From Pseudoclavibacter chungangensis (GTDB lineage: Bacteria > Actinomycetota > Actinomycetes > Actinomycetales > Microbacteriaceae): 64,000 bases of DNA. Made by a program: the position numbers and the translations under genes. The stretch is taken from the NCBI RefSeq assembly GCF_013410545.1, contig NZ_JACCFV010000001.1, positions 1,302,001 through 1,366,000 of the forward strand. Reading direction: 5' to 3'. The notes beneath the pieces are model-generated. The model saw only the letters and a program-made list of their open reading frames with translations, ran no database searches and was not told the DNA's origin. Below are positions 27,347 to 35,834 of the stretch, piece by piece (the first letter of the stretch is position 1; each line of letters begins with the position of its first letter).

Positions 27347-28138
27347 TCAGCCCCAGTGCTGGCCCGCGAGCCAGGCCACTCCCACGATGCCCGCGTTGTT
27401 GCGCAGCTCCGCCGGGATGATCGGCGTCGTGATGTCGATGAGGTGCAGGAACTCGTCGGCCCGCTTCGAGATGCCGCCCGAGACGACGAACACGTCGGGG
27501 GCGAACAGACGCTCGAGGTGACGGTAGTACGGCGTGAGACGGGCCGACCACGTCGCCATGTCGAGGTCTTCGCGCTCACGGACCTTCGCGGACGCGAAAC
27601 GCTCGTAGTCCTCGTGACCGTCGAGCTGGAGGTGGCCGAGTTCCGTGTTCGGGAAGAGGCGGCCGTCGTGGAAGAGCGCGCTGCCGATGCCCGTCCCGAG
27701 GGTCGTTACGAGCACGGCGTCGAGCCGGCCCTTCGCGGCACCATAGTGCACCTCGGCGACACCCGCCGCGTCCGCGTCGTTGACGAGCGTCACCTCGTGG
27801 CCGAGGGCGTCGCCGAACAGCGCGGCGGCGTCGAGGCCGAGCCAGCGCTGCGAGATGTTCGCGGCCGAGTGGCTCACGCCGTGCTTGAGGATCGTCGGCA
27901 GGCTCACGCCGATCGGCGACGACTTCTTGAGCGGCGTGTCGAGCTCGCGCAGTTCGCCGACCATCGTGACGACGGCGTCCCGGATGTCGCCCGGGTCGCC
28001 CCCCTCGGGAGTCGGGATCTTGTGGCGCTTCGTGAGGAGTTCGCCCGTCGCGAGATCGACGACCGCGCCCTTGATGCCCGTTCCGCCGACGTCGATGCCG
28101 ATCGCGGTGGCGTGCGCTTTGTCCGTGGCCTTGCCCAT
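27347..28138 (-). CDS. ppgK: Polyphosphate glucokinase (ROK family)
   Basis: A 263-residue actinobacterial glucokinase that phosphorylates glucose with polyphosphate or ATP. It has the ROK N-terminal phosphate motif IGIDVGGTGIKGAVVD, the substrate region (SLPTILKHGVSHSAANI, LVNDADAAGVAEVHYGAA), the second phosphate loop VTTLGTGIGSALF, and the PPGK-typical ELGHLQLDG and FVVSGGISK. The zinc-binding Cys cluster of many ROK proteins is absent, as is normal in PPGK. A TAGAGT -10 box ends 6 nt before ATG 28138, so the mRNA is probably leaderless. It lies 19 nt downstream of map on the same strand. Confidence 0.92.
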   Translation of the reverse strand: MGKATDKAHATAIGIDVGGTGIKGAVVDLATGELLTKRHKIPTPEGGDPGDIRDAVVTMVGELRELDTPLKKSSPIGVSLPTILKHGVSHSAANISQRWLGLDAAALFGDALGHEVTLVNDADAAGVAEVHYGAAKGRLDAVLVTTLGTGIGSALFHDGRLFPNTELGHLQLDGHEDYERFASAKVREREDLDMATWSARLTPYYRHLERLFAPDVFVVSGGISKRADEFLHLIDITTPIIPAELRNNAGIVGVAWLAGQHWG

Positions 28139-28144
28139 GCGACG

Positions 28145-28150
28145 ACTCTA
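28145..28150 (-). promoter_or_regulatory. -10 box of a leaderless start (ppgK)
   Basis: On the minus strand TAGAGT is followed by 6 nt and ATG 28138. It gives ppgK its own promoter inside the map-ppgK gap. Confidence 0.55.
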
Positions 28151-28157
28151 GTGGGCG

Positions 28158-29036
28158 TCACGCACGCGGCGGCAGGGTGAGAATCTCGGTGCGGTCCCCG
28201 AGCACGACGATCGTGTGCTCCCACTGCGCGGTGCGCGAGCCGTCGTCGGTCACGATGGTCCAGCCGTCGTCCCACTGGCGCCACCCGGCAGCGCCGCCGA
28301 GGGTGAGCATCGGCTCGACCGTGAACACCATGCCGGGCTCGATCACGTCGGCGTACGACGGCGCGTCGTAGTGGGGGATGATGAGCCCCGAGTGGAACGC
28401 GGCGCCCACACCGTGCCCCGTGTAGTCCCGCACGACGCCGTAGCCGAAGCGGTTCGCGTACTTCTCGATCACGCGACCGATGACGTTCACCTCACGGCCC
28501 GGGCGGGCCGCCTTGATGCCGCGCATCATGGCCTCATGCGTCCGCTCGACGAGCAAGCGGCTCTCCTCGTCGACGTCGCCCACGAGGTACATGCGGTTCG
28601 TGTCGCCGTGCATGCCCTCCTGGTAGGCGGTGATGTCGACGTTGAGGATGTCCCCGTCCTCCAGCACGGTGTCGTCGGGGATGCCGTGACAGATGACCTC
28701 GTTGAGCGAGGTGCAGATCGACTTCGGGAAGCCCCGATAGTGCAGCGTCGAGGGGTACGCGCCGCGCTCGACCATGAAGTCGTGCGCGATGACGTCGAGC
28801 TCATCGGTCGTCACACCGGGACGCACGAACTGCTCGAGGTGCTCGAGGGCCGCGGCGGCGATCGCGCCGGAGCGCCGGATGCGCTCGATCTCGGCCGCGT
28901 CGTACACGTCACCGTGGTCGATCGGCTCGGGCCCCGGTCGCCCGACGTACGGCGGACGCGCGATCGACGGCGGCACGCGAAGCTCCGGTGCGACGTTTCC
29001 GGGAACGAGCAGGGTCGAGGAGGGGTCCTTGGGCAT
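28158..29036 (-). CDS. map: Methionine aminopeptidase, type I with N-terminal extension
   Basis: A 292-residue enzyme that removes the initiator Met. An about 45-residue N-terminal extension contains the PPSIARPPYVG SH3-ligand-like motif, as in the type 1c MetAP of mycobacteria. The pita-bread domain has the five metal ligands: Asp in ILNVDITAY, Asp in GMHGDTNRMY, His in YTGHGVGAAFH, and the Glu residues of FTVEPML and AQWEHTIVV. The conserved SLNEVICHGIP loop is present. Its start codon is 11 nt from that of the divergent SPOR gene, with interlocked -10 boxes. Confidence 0.94.
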   Translation of the reverse strand: MPKDPSSTLLVPGNVAPELRVPPSIARPPYVGRPGPEPIDHGDVYDAAEIERIRRSGAIAAAALEHLEQFVRPGVTTDELDVIAHDFMVERGAYPSTLHYRGFPKSICTSLNEVICHGIPDDTVLEDGDILNVDITAYQEGMHGDTNRMYLVGDVDEESRLLVERTHEAMMRGIKAARPGREVNVIGRVIEKYANRFGYGVVRDYTGHGVGAAFHSGLIIPHYDAPSYADVIEPGMVFTVEPMLTLGGAAGWRQWDDGWTIVTDDGSRTAQWEHTIVVLGDRTEILTLPPRA

Positions 29037-29041
29037 ACGCT
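29036..29041 (+). promoter_or_regulatory. -10 box (plus strand) of an interlocked divergent leaderless promoter
   Basis: TACGCT, then 6 nt, then ATG 29048 of the SPOR gene. The first base of the hexamer coincides with the map start codon on the other strand. Confidence 0.6.
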
Positions 29042-29042
29042 A

Positions 29043-29048
29043 AGCCTA
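29043..29048 (-). promoter_or_regulatory. -10 box (minus strand) of an interlocked divergent leaderless promoter
   Basis: On the minus strand TAGGCT, then 6 nt, then ATG 29036 of map. It overlaps the first base of the SPOR start codon. Confidence 0.6.
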
Positions 29049-29239
29049 TGACCGAGCATCACGACGATCAGTACTGGTTCAACACCCGCACGGGCAAGGT
29101 CGAGCGCGGCAATCAGTCGATCGCGAGCGAGCTCCTCGGGCCGTTCGCGACCGAGGCCGAGGCCGCTCGAGCGACCGAGAAGCTGCAGGAGAACGCCCGC
29201 CGCTGGGCCGAGGAGGACGCCGCGGAGGACAACTCCTAG
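29048..29239 (+). CDS. Small SPOR-domain-like protein
   Basis: A 63-residue protein of a small family found in many Actinobacteria beside map. It reads YWFNTRTGKVERGNQ, then SELLGPFATEAEAARA and an Ala/Glu helix, with no signal or membrane segment. In NCBI-style annotation such proteins are called SPOR domain-containing, because the GPFATEAEAA pattern matches the peptidoglycan-binding SPOR repeat, but at this size and without export the cell-wall role is doubtful. Start ATG 29048 follows a -10 box by 6 nt. A perfect palindromic terminator follows. Confidence 0.8.
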   Translation: MTEHHDDQYWFNTRTGKVERGNQSIASELLGPFATEAEAARATEKLQENARRWAEEDAAEDNS

Positions 29240-29256
29240 CCCCCGACCGATCCGCG

Positions 29257-29292
29257 ACGGGGCCGGACGAGCGATCGCTCGTCCGGCCCCGT
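29257..29292. terminator. 36-bp perfect palindrome between convergent genes
   Basis: ACGGGGCCGGACGAGCGA is followed directly by its own reverse complement; folded, it gives an about 16-bp stem with a 4-nt loop. It lies between the SPOR gene and panB. Confidence 0.8.
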
Positions 29293-29337
29293 TCGTTCCC
29301 GGCGGCCCTCGTCGCGGGGCCGGCGCCCGGTGGGCGC

Positions 29338-30171
29338 TCAGTCGGCGGTCGGGTCGGAGAAGCTCTCAGACGCGGCGGGGAACGTGCCGTCCTTGACGGC
29401 GTCGCGGTACGCGGTGGCGGCGTCGAGGAACACGGCCCGTGCATCTGCGAAGGCGCGGACGAAGGACGGCACGCGCCCCGAGCCGAGCCCGAGGGCGTCG
29501 GTCCACACGAGGATCTGCCCGTCGCAGCCGGCGCCGGCGCCGATGCCGATCGTCGGGATCTCGAGCTGCGCCGAGACCTCGGCGGCGATCTTCGCGGGCA
29601 CCATCTCGAGTACGACCGCGAACGCGCCGGCCTCCTGCACGGCGAGCGCATCGCGCAGCAACTGTGCGCGCCCCGTCTCGCCCTTGCCCTGGATGACGTG
29701 CCCGCCGAGGCCGTGCTCCGCCTGCGGGGTGAAGCCGATGTGTCCCATGACCGGGATGCCCGCGTCGACGATGCGCCGGATGACGTCGGCACTGCGCTCG
29801 CCGCCCTCGAGCTTCACCGCGGCGACCCCCGTCTCCTTCATGAAGCGGACGGCCGTGTCGAGCGCCTGCTCCGGCCCCCGCTCGTAGCTGCCGAACGGCA
29901 GGTCCGCGACGACGAGTGCGCGCGACGCGCCGCGGACGACGGCCTTCGCGAGCGTGATGATCTCGTCGACCGTGATCGGCAGCGTCGTGTCGAGACCGAG
30001 CACGACGTTCGCGGCCGAATCGCCGACGAGGAGCACGTCGATGCCCGCCTCGTCGAAGATGCGCGCCGTCTGCACGTCGTAGCTCGTGAGCGCCGTGATC
30101 TTCTCGCCGGACGCCTTCGCCTGTGCGAAATGACGGATTCGGACACGCTTACGGGCAGCTTGCTCGGACAT
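29338..30171 (-). CDS. panB: 3-methyl-2-oxobutanoate hydroxymethyltransferase
   Basis: A 277-residue first enzyme of pantothenate synthesis, transferring a hydroxymethyl group from methylene-tetrahydrofolate to 2-oxoisovalerate. Markers are [30 protein letters not shown] (metal-binding Asp), LPFGSYE (second metal Asp in VVADLPFG), [20 protein letters not shown] (catalytic Glu) and [18 protein letters not shown]. Length is normal. TAGACT ends 6 nt before ATG 30171. It is divergent from glnA2. Confidence 0.95.
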   Translation of the reverse strand: MSEQAARKRVRIRHFAQAKASGEKITALTSYDVQTARIFDEAGIDVLLVGDSAANVVLGLDTTLPITVDEIITLAKAVVRGASRALVVADLPFGSYERGPEQALDTAVRFMKETGVAAVKLEGGERSADVIRRIVDAGIPVMGHIGFTPQAEHGLGGHVIQGKGETGRAQLLRDALAVQEAGAFAVVLEMVPAKIAAEVSAQLEIPTIGIGAGAGCDGQILVWTDALGLGSGRVPSFVRAFADARAVFLDAATAYRDAVKDGTFPAASESFSDPTAD

Positions 30172-30177
30172 GCGCTC

Positions 30178-30183
30178 AGTCTA
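30178..30183 (-). promoter_or_regulatory. -10 box of a leaderless start (panB)
   Basis: On the minus strand TAGACT is followed by 6 nt and ATG 30171. Confidence 0.6.
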
Positions 30184-30218
30184 GGACGCGTCGTCAGCCG
30201 CGAGGACGCCGGGACGGA

Positions 30219-30224
30219 TAGCCT
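30219..30224 (+). promoter_or_regulatory. -10 box of the glnA2-glnE operon
   Basis: TAGCCT lies about 36 nt before the glnA2 GTG, leaving a leader of about 30 nt with a GAGAGAGGGG ribosome-binding site. Confidence 0.5.
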
Positions 30225-30260
30225 GGAGACGCGTTCACCGACGACGAGAGAGGGGTCCAC

Positions 30261-31598
30261 GTGGACAAGCAACAGGATTTCGTGCTCCGCACCATCGAGG
30301 ACCGCGGGATCAAGTTCATCCGCCTCTGGTTCACGGACGTCCTCGGCACGTTGAAGTCCGTCGCGATCGCCCCCGCCGAGGTCGAGGGCGCGTTCGCCGA
30401 GGGCATCGGATTCGACGGGTCCTCGGTCGAGGGCTTCACGCGCCGCACCGAGGCGGACATGCTCGTGCAGCCCGACCCGACGACGTTCCAGGTGCTGCCG
30501 TGGCGCGGCGAGATCGACCCGACGGCGCGCATGTTCTGCGACATCCTGACCCCCGAGGGGCAGCCCGCCGTCACCGACCCGCGCAACGTGCTGCGTCGCT
30601 CGCTCGACCGGGCCGCGGATCAGGGCTTCACGTTCTACACGCACCCCGAGATCGAGTTCTACCTCCTGAAGTCCGCCGACTACGGCCCCGACGGTCCCCA
30701 GCCGGTCGACTCCGCGGGCTACTTCGACAACGTCCCCGGCGGCACCGCGCACGACTTCCGCCGCCGCGCCGTGCGCATCCTCGAGGACCTCGGCATCTCG
30801 GTCGAGTTCAGCCACCACGAGGCCGGGCCCGGCCAGAACGAGATCGATCTGCGCTACGCCGACGCGCTCTCGACGGCCGACAACATCATGACGTTCCGCA
30901 CGGTCGTGAAGGAGGTCGCGATCGAGCAGGGCGTGCACGCGACGTTCATGCCGAAGCCGATCTGGAAGTACCCGGGCTCCGGCATGCACACCCACCTGTC
31001 GCTGTTCGAGGGCGACACGAACGCGTTCTACGAGGCCGGTGCCCAGTACCAGCTCTCGAAGATCGGCAAGCACTTCGTCGCCGGCATCCTGCAGCACGCG
31101 GCGGAGATCACGGCCGTGACCAACCAGCACGTGAACTCCTACAAGCGCATCTGGGGCGGCGACGAGGCCCCGAGCTTCGTGTGCTGGGGGCACAACAACT
31201 CGTCCGCGCTCGTCCGCGTGCCGCGCTACAAGCCCAACAAGGGCGGCTCGGCTCGCGTCGAGTACCGCGGCATGGACGCGGCCGCGAACCCGTATCTCGC
31301 GTACGCCGTCCTCCTCGCGGCCGGACTCAAGGGCATCGAGGAGGAGTACGCGCTGCCGCCCGAGGTCGAGGGCGATGTACGTGACCTCACGCCCCGCGAG
31401 CGGTCCGTCCTCGGATTCCGCCCCCTGCCCGCGAGCCTCGACGAGGCGATCGCCGTCATGGAGGAATCGGAACTCGTCGCCGACACGCTCGGCGAGCAGG
31501 TGTTCTCGTACTTTCTCGCGAACAAGCGGCAGGAGTGGGACCAGTACCGTTCGCAGGTGACACCGTTCGAGCTCGACTCGAGCCTCCGGACCCTCTAG
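30261..31598 (+). CDS. glnA2: Glutamine synthetase type I, GlnA2 paralog
   Basis: A 445-residue glutamine synthetase. It has the beta-grasp domain with FDGSSVEGF, the catalytic PEIEFYLL and GQNEIDLRYADAL metal-binding Glu motifs, PGSGMHTHLSLF, and the ATP/Glu site WGHNNSSALVRVPRYKPNKGGSARVEYRGMDAAANPYL (in parts). The C-terminus (RSQVTPFELDSSL) matches GlnA2 of mycobacteria and Streptomyces. The canonical adenylylation loop (DLYELPPEE of GlnA1) is replaced by EEYALPPEVEG plus an RDLTPRER insert, so control by GlnE is doubtful although glnE lies 4 nt downstream in the same operon. Start is GTG 30261. Confidence 0.93.
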   Translation: MDKQQDFVLRTIEDRGIKFIRLWFTDVLGTLKSVAIAPAEVEGAFAEGIGFDGSSVEGFTRRTEADMLVQPDPTTFQVLPWRGEIDPTARMFCDILTPEGQPAVTDPRNVLRRSLDRAADQGFTFYTHPEIEFYLLKSADYGPDGPQPVDSAGYFDNVPGGTAHDFRRRAVRILEDLGISVEFSHHEAGPGQNEIDLRYADALSTADNIMTFRTVVKEVAIEQGVHATFMPKPIWKYPGSGMHTHLSLFEGDTNAFYEAGAQYQLSKIGKHFVAGILQHAAEITAVTNQHVNSYKRIWGGDEAPSFVCWGHNNSSALVRVPRYKPNKGGSARVEYRGMDAAANPYLAYAVLLAAGLKGIEEEYALPPEVEGDVRDLTPRERSVLGFRPLPASLDEAIAVMEESELVADTLGEQVFSYFLANKRQEWDQYRSQVTPFELDSSLRTL

Positions 31599-31602
31599 TC
31601 CG

Positions 31603-34600
31603 GTGGCGCGGAACGAGGGACGCGCGCGGCTCGTCCGCGCGGGGTTCGCGGCGCCGACCGCGGCCGAAGCCGACCTGACGCAGCTGTGCGAGCTCCTCGG
31701 TGTCGAGCAGGACACGGTGCTCGCGTTCTACGACGAGACGGTGCCCGACCCCGACCAGTCGCTGTGCGAACTCCTGCGGATCGCGCGCGATTCACGGGAC
31801 GCGCTGCGTCGGGCCGCCGCCGATCCCGCGGTCATCCGCACCGCGGTCCGTGTGCTCGGCGGGTCGAGCGGCCTCGCGTCGTTCCTCCACCGGCACCCGG
31901 ACCTCCTGCCGAGCGTCCACGACGGGGCTCGCGAACTCGCCGACCGCGCGACGCTGCAGGAGCGCCTCGCGACCGCCGTCGGCGTGACACCCGCCGACCT
32001 CGTCGAGGACCGCGGGTACGGTCTCGCGAAGGCGACGATCACGGGCGAGGAGGCGCGGCGCGCGCTGCGCATCGCGTACCGGCTCGAGCTCGCCCGCATC
32101 GCGGCCTACGACCTCGGCCGGGCGGCGCCCGCCGACGCGATCAGCCAGGTGAGCCACGCGCTCGCCGACCTCGCGGGCGAGGCACTCGATGCCGCCCTCA
32201 TGGTCGCGCGCGCCGACGTCTCGGCACCACCGGCCGGATTCGGCCGGTTCCCTGCACACGAGGTCGAGCAGGTTCGCCTCGCCGTCATCGGCATGGGCAA
32301 GTCCGGCGCTGAGGAACTCAATTACCTGTCCGACGTCGACGTCATGTTCGTCGTCGCGACGACCGAGGACGGTGAGCTCACGACCGCGCGCGGCGTCGAG
32401 ATCGGCACGCGCCTCGCGAGCACGACGATGCGCGTCATCGACGACGTCGGCGTGGAGCCCGCCCTGTGGGAGGTCGACGCGAACCTCCGGCCGGAGGGCA
32501 AGGACGGCGCACTCGTCCGCACGCTCGACAGCTACGTGTCGTACTACGGGCGCTGGGCGAAGAACTGGGAGTTCCAGGCACTGCTGAAGGCACGGCCGAT
32601 CGCGGGCGACCTCGACCTGGGCGGCGAGCTCGTCGACCGGCTCTCGCCGCTCGTGTGGGCGAGCGCGGGACGCGACGACTTCGTGGGCCAGGTGCGCGCC
32701 ATGCGCGAGCGGGTCATGGAGCACATCCCGGCGGACGAGGTCGACATCCAGCTCAAGCTCGGTCCGGGCGGTCTGCGCGATATCGAGTTCACGGTGCAGC
32801 TGCTGCAGCTCGCGCACGGCCAGACCGACGAGTCGCTGCGGGTGCGCGGCACGCTCGACGCGCTCGAACGCCTCGCGGACGGAGGCTACATCGCGCGCGA
32901 CGACGCCTCGGAGTTCGCCGACGACTACCGGTTCCTGCGGTTGCTCGAACACCGCCTGCAATTGCGCGGGCTCCGTCGCACGCACCTCATGCCGCGCGAC
33001 GAGGAGGGGCTGCGCATCCTCGCTCGTGGCGCGCGATACGAGAACGCCGAGGCGTTGCTCGAGCACTGGCGCGGTGTGAAGCGTCGCGTGCGCGGGTTGC
33101 ACGAGAAGGTCTTCTACCGGCCGCTCATCGATGCCGTTGCGGCGCTCACGGCCGACAGTTTCCAGCTCACGAGCGACCAGGCCCTCGAACGACTGCGGGC
33201 GATCGGCTACCGCGATCCGCGCGGCGCGCTCGGGCACATCCAGGCCCTCATCCGCGGCGTCTCGCGGCGGGCCACCATGCAGCGGAACCTGCTGCCCGTC
33301 CTGCTCGACTGGTTCGCGCAGGGGAACGATCCGGATCAGGGCCTGCTCGCGTTCCGCAAGCTGTCGGAGCAGATCGGTGACGCGCCCTGGTATCTCCGAT
33401 TGCTGCGCGACAGCGCGGCGGCGGCGAAGCGTCTCACGACGCTCCTCACGAACTCGAAGTTCGCGGCCGTGTTCATCGAGCTGTATCCCGAGGCCGTGCG
33501 GTGGCTCGACGATGATCGACTGCTCGTGCCGCGCTCGCTCGACGCCCTCCTCGAGGAGGTGCGCGGCACCGTCAAGCGCCACGACGAACCGGAGGCGTTG
33601 CAGCGCGCGCTGCGCACGTTCCGTCGCCGCGAGGTGCTCCGCCTCGCGATCGGCACGATGCTGCGCGTCAACGACATCGAGACGACGGGCCGGGGGCTGA
33701 GTGACGTCGCCACCGCGACGCTCGCGGGTGCCGAGATCTCGGTCCGGGCGATCGACGACGTCGTGTATCCGCCGTTCGCGATCGTCGCCATGGGCCGCTA
33801 CGGCGGTGGCGAACTCGGTTTCGGCTCCGACCTCGACGTCATGTACGTCTACGACGACGGTGGCGTCGACGATCCGGCGAAGCTCGCGAAGCAGCTCGTC
33901 GCGCGCATCATCGAGTTCACGAGCGATCCGCGCATGCCGATCGACCTCGACGCGGATCTGCGACCGGAGGGCAAGAGCGGGCCGCTCGCACGCTCGTTCG
34001 AGGCGTACGTCAGCTACTACGCGAAGTGGTCGCTCGGGTGGGAGGCGCAGGCACTGCTGCGTGCCCGGGCCGTCGTCGGCGATCCCGAGCTGTGTGCACG
34101 CTTCGAGGAGCTCGCCGACACGGTGCGGTACCCAGCCGGACTCTCGGAGGACGGGCTCCGGGAGATCCGTCGCATCAAGGCGCGCGTCGAGTCCGAGCGG
34201 TTGCCGCGCGGGGTCGACCCGAGGCGGCACCTCAAGCTCGGCCGGGGCTCGCTGAGCGATGTCGAGTGGCTCGTGCAGACGCTCCAGCTGCAGCACGCGT
34301 CCGAGGTGCCCGAGCTGCGCACGACGTCGACGCTCGGCGCGCTCCGCGCCGCGACGGACGCGGGGTTCGTCGATGCGGACGACGCCGAGGTACTGCGGGA
34401 GGCGTGGGTGCTCGCGTCTCGCGTGCGTTCGGCCGTCTATCTGCAGGGCAACCGCCAGGCAGACGTGCTGCCCGATGTGAGCGCTCGTCTCGAGGGTGTC
34501 GCGCGCCTGCTCGGCTACGAGCCGGGCGAGGCACAGGAGCTCGAGTCCGACTACCTCGGCACGACGCGACGCGCGAGGCGCGTGTTCGAACACGACTTCT

Positions 34601-34611
34601 ACGGCGAGTGA
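31603..34611 (+). CDS. glnE: Glutamine synthetase adenylyltransferase/deadenylylase
   Basis: A 1002-residue bifunctional enzyme that attaches AMP to, and removes it from, the GlnA1 tyrosine according to nitrogen status. There are two nucleotidyltransferase domains: the N-terminal deadenylylase with GMGKSGAEELNYLSDVDVMFV and the C-terminal adenylylase with MGRYGGGELGFGSDLDVMYVY. Each is followed by a GlnD_UR/HD-like helical region (KLGPGGLRDIEFTVQLLQL and KLGRGSLSDVEWLVQTLQL). Length is normal. GTG 31603 starts four bases after the glnA2 stop, so translation is probably coupled. The target Tyr is in glnA1, 3 kb away on the other strand. A very long perfect hairpin follows the stop. Confidence 0.95.
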   Translation: MARNEGRARLVRAGFAAPTAAEADLTQLCELLGVEQDTVLAFYDETVPDPDQSLCELLRIARDSRDALRRAAADPAVIRTAVRVLGGSSGLASFLHRHPDLLPSVHDGARELADRATLQERLATAVGVTPADLVEDRGYGLAKATITGEEARRALRIAYRLELARIAAYDLGRAAPADAISQVSHALADLAGEALDAALMVARADVSAPPAGFGRFPAHEVEQVRLAVIGMGKSGAEELNYLSDVDVMFVVATTEDGELTTARGVEIGTRLASTTMRVIDDVGVEPALWEVDANLRPEGKDGALVRTLDSYVSYYGRWAKNWEFQALLKARPIAGDLDLGGELVDRLSPLVWASAGRDDFVGQVRAMRERVMEHIPADEVDIQLKLGPGGLRDIEFTVQLLQLAHGQTDESLRVRGTLDALERLADGGYIARDDASEFADDYRFLRLLEHRLQLRGLRRTHLMPRDEEGLRILARGARYENAEALLEHWRGVKRRVRGLHEKVFYRPLIDAVAALTADSFQLTSDQALERLRAIGYRDPRGALGHIQALIRGVSRRATMQRNLLPVLLDWFAQGNDPDQGLLAFRKLSEQIGDAPWYLRLLRDSAAAAKRLTTLLTNSKFAAVFIELYPEAVRWLDDDRLLVPRSLDALLEEVRGTVKRHDEPEALQRALRTFRRREVLRLAIGTMLRVNDIETTGRGLSDVATATLAGAEISVRAIDDVVYPPFAIVAMGRYGGGELGFGSDLDVMYVYDDGGVDDPAKLAKQLVARIIEFTSDPRMPIDLDADLRPEGKSGPLARSFEAYVSYYAKWSLGWEAQALLRARAVVGDPELCARFEELADTVRYPAGLSEDGLREIRRIKARVESERLPRGVDPRRHLKLGRGSLSDVEWLVQTLQLQHASEVPELRTTSTLGALRAATDAGFVDADDAEVLREAWVLASRVRSAVYLQGNRQADVLPDVSARLEGVARLLGYEPGEAQELESDYLGTTRRARRVFEHDFYGE

Positions 34612-34668
34612 GTTCCGGGCGGTTTTCGGGGTTCCGGGGCACCCGGAACCCCGAAAACCGCCCGGAAC
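34612..34668. terminator. 27-bp perfect inverted repeat after glnE
   Basis: The arms 34612-34638 and 34642-34668 are perfectly complementary with a 3-nt loop (GCA). The arm begins GTTCCGGGCGGTTTTCGGGG. It begins right after the glnE stop, between convergent genes, and probably acts as a bidirectional terminator. It is unusually long and less GC-rich in the middle than the other hairpins here. Confidence 0.75.
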
Positions 34669-34696
34669 GTCGTTGCGCGCCGTGGGCGGCGCGGTG

Positions 34697-35017
34697 TCAG
34701 TCGACCTTGAGCTCGCCCATCTCGTCCCAGCCCGAGCCGTCGACGGTGCGGCTGATGATGCGGGGCGTCGAGCGCAGTGCGGGCTTCATGTCGACCATCG
34801 CCTTCGCGAAGTGGTCAGAGGACACGTGCGCCTCGGCCGCGTCGTCCTGGAAGGCCTCGATGAGCGTGAACACGCCTGGCTCCTCGACCGAGCGGTTCCA
34901 CTCGTAGAAGATGTTGCCCGGCTCGGCGCGCGTCGCCTCGGTGAACGACCGCGTGAGATCGAGCCACGAGTCCACGTACTCCGGCTTGACCTCGAACTTC
35001 ACGACGATGAGGATCAT
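34697..35017 (-). CDS. Putative quinol monooxygenase (ABM domain)
   Basis: A 106-residue dimeric alpha+beta barrel protein of the antibiotic biosynthesis monooxygenase family. Markers are ILIVVKFEVKPEYVDSWL, TRAEPGNIFYEWNRSVEEPGVFTLIEAFQD and the SSDHFAKAM segment with the family's conserved His. Relatives (YgiN, YdhR) oxidise quinols or take part in quinone turnover without cofactors. A good AAGGAG precedes the ATG. It is the first gene of a short accessory stretch that separates glnE from glnA1. The substrate cannot be told from sequence. Confidence 0.82.
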   Translation of the reverse strand: MILIVVKFEVKPEYVDSWLDLTRSFTEATRAEPGNIFYEWNRSVEEPGVFTLIEAFQDDAAEAHVSSDHFAKAMVDMKPALRSTPRIISRTVDGSGWDEMGELKVD

Positions 35018-35098
35018 GGTTCCACTCCTTCGGTTTTCGGTGCGCGGCCATGGTGCCGAGCCGGTCGACCCCGCGTCAAACCGAGGCCGGGCGAGTGC

Positions 35099-35539
35099 TC
35101 AGGAAGCGAGGACGACACGCCCCTGCTCCGCCGGATCGACGAGGACGGGCCAGGTCGAACCGGCCGTGTACGGGCCCGGCCCCGAACGATCGAACAGCGC
35201 CCCCACCCGCACCCGGTACGGGCCGCGATCGGGCAGCCGGACCTCGAGCACGAGCACGTGCGTGGGGCATCCGGGGCGTGGAGCGGGATCGTCGGTGCGC
35301 TTGAGGATCGTCGCCTGGCCACGCGGAGCGGACCCCTGCAGGCGGGCGGCCGCTTGCGCGTCGTCGAATCGGGGCAGACTCGCGGTGTCGTCCGAGGTCC
35401 CGGCGTGGGGGAGCGGGAGCCCGGGGTCCGTGTTTCCCGCTGCGCGCTGGGCTTCGAGGTGTGCCGCCCACTCCCGCTGCTGCGCGCCGGCGCCGGTCGC
35501 GTCGTTGAGGGCGTTCGTGAGCCGATCGAGGAATCCCAT
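35099..35539 (-). CDS. Hypothetical protein
   Basis: A 146-residue soluble protein. It begins with a short helix (GFLDRLTNALNDATGAG) and a Gln/Ala-rich stretch. The second half forms beta-strands (THVLVLEVRLPDRGPYRVRVGALFDRS, then STWPVLVDPAEQGRVVLA) that look like a small beta domain binding a ligand or partner; this resembles small actinobacterial proteins with an N-terminal amphipathic helix. ATG 35539 is chosen because the upstream frame is low-complexity Arg/Pro and lacks coding character; GGAG lies 11 nt upstream. I do not recognise the family. Confidence 0.55.
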   Translation of the reverse strand: MGFLDRLTNALNDATGAGAQQREWAAHLEAQRAAGNTDPGLPLPHAGTSDDTASLPRFDDAQAAARLQGSAPRGQATILKRTDDPAPRPGCPTHVLVLEVRLPDRGPYRVRVGALFDRSGPGPYTAGSTWPVLVDPAEQGRVVLAS

Positions 35540-35834
35540 GCCGTGCGCTCCATCCCGAGACGTGTCCACGCTCCTCGTGGTCGGCCGTCGGGGACAGCCT
35601 ATGCGCGCGTGGTGACGGCCACCGCATGCCGTGTCGCGGCCCGGTCCTCCGCGACCTGGCACGCCGGGCGTTCGATCGTGCGCGCCGTGCCTCACCCGCC
35701 GTGGGCTCGCACTCGTCGGGCCTCCCGCGGCCTGGGTCTCGCACGAGGCTCCCGACCGAGTCGGCCGTGACACGGCCTGCGGTCGTTCGCTCGTCGGTGG
35801 ATTCTCGCCCGCGGCGCGGAGCGCTCCTCGAGTG
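35540..35834. other. Stretch without a recognised gene
   Basis: Short open frames exist on both strands, but they are Arg/Pro/Ser-rich, overlap one another and have no ribosome-binding site. No repeat, RNA or clear terminator was seen. The region may hold the promoter of the hypothetical gene at 35099-35539. Confidence 0.4.

Noticed and set aside
35540..35834. Several overlapping short open frames on both strands
   Set aside because: There is no ribosome-binding site, no domain signature and no protein-like composition. The frames overlap one another completely.
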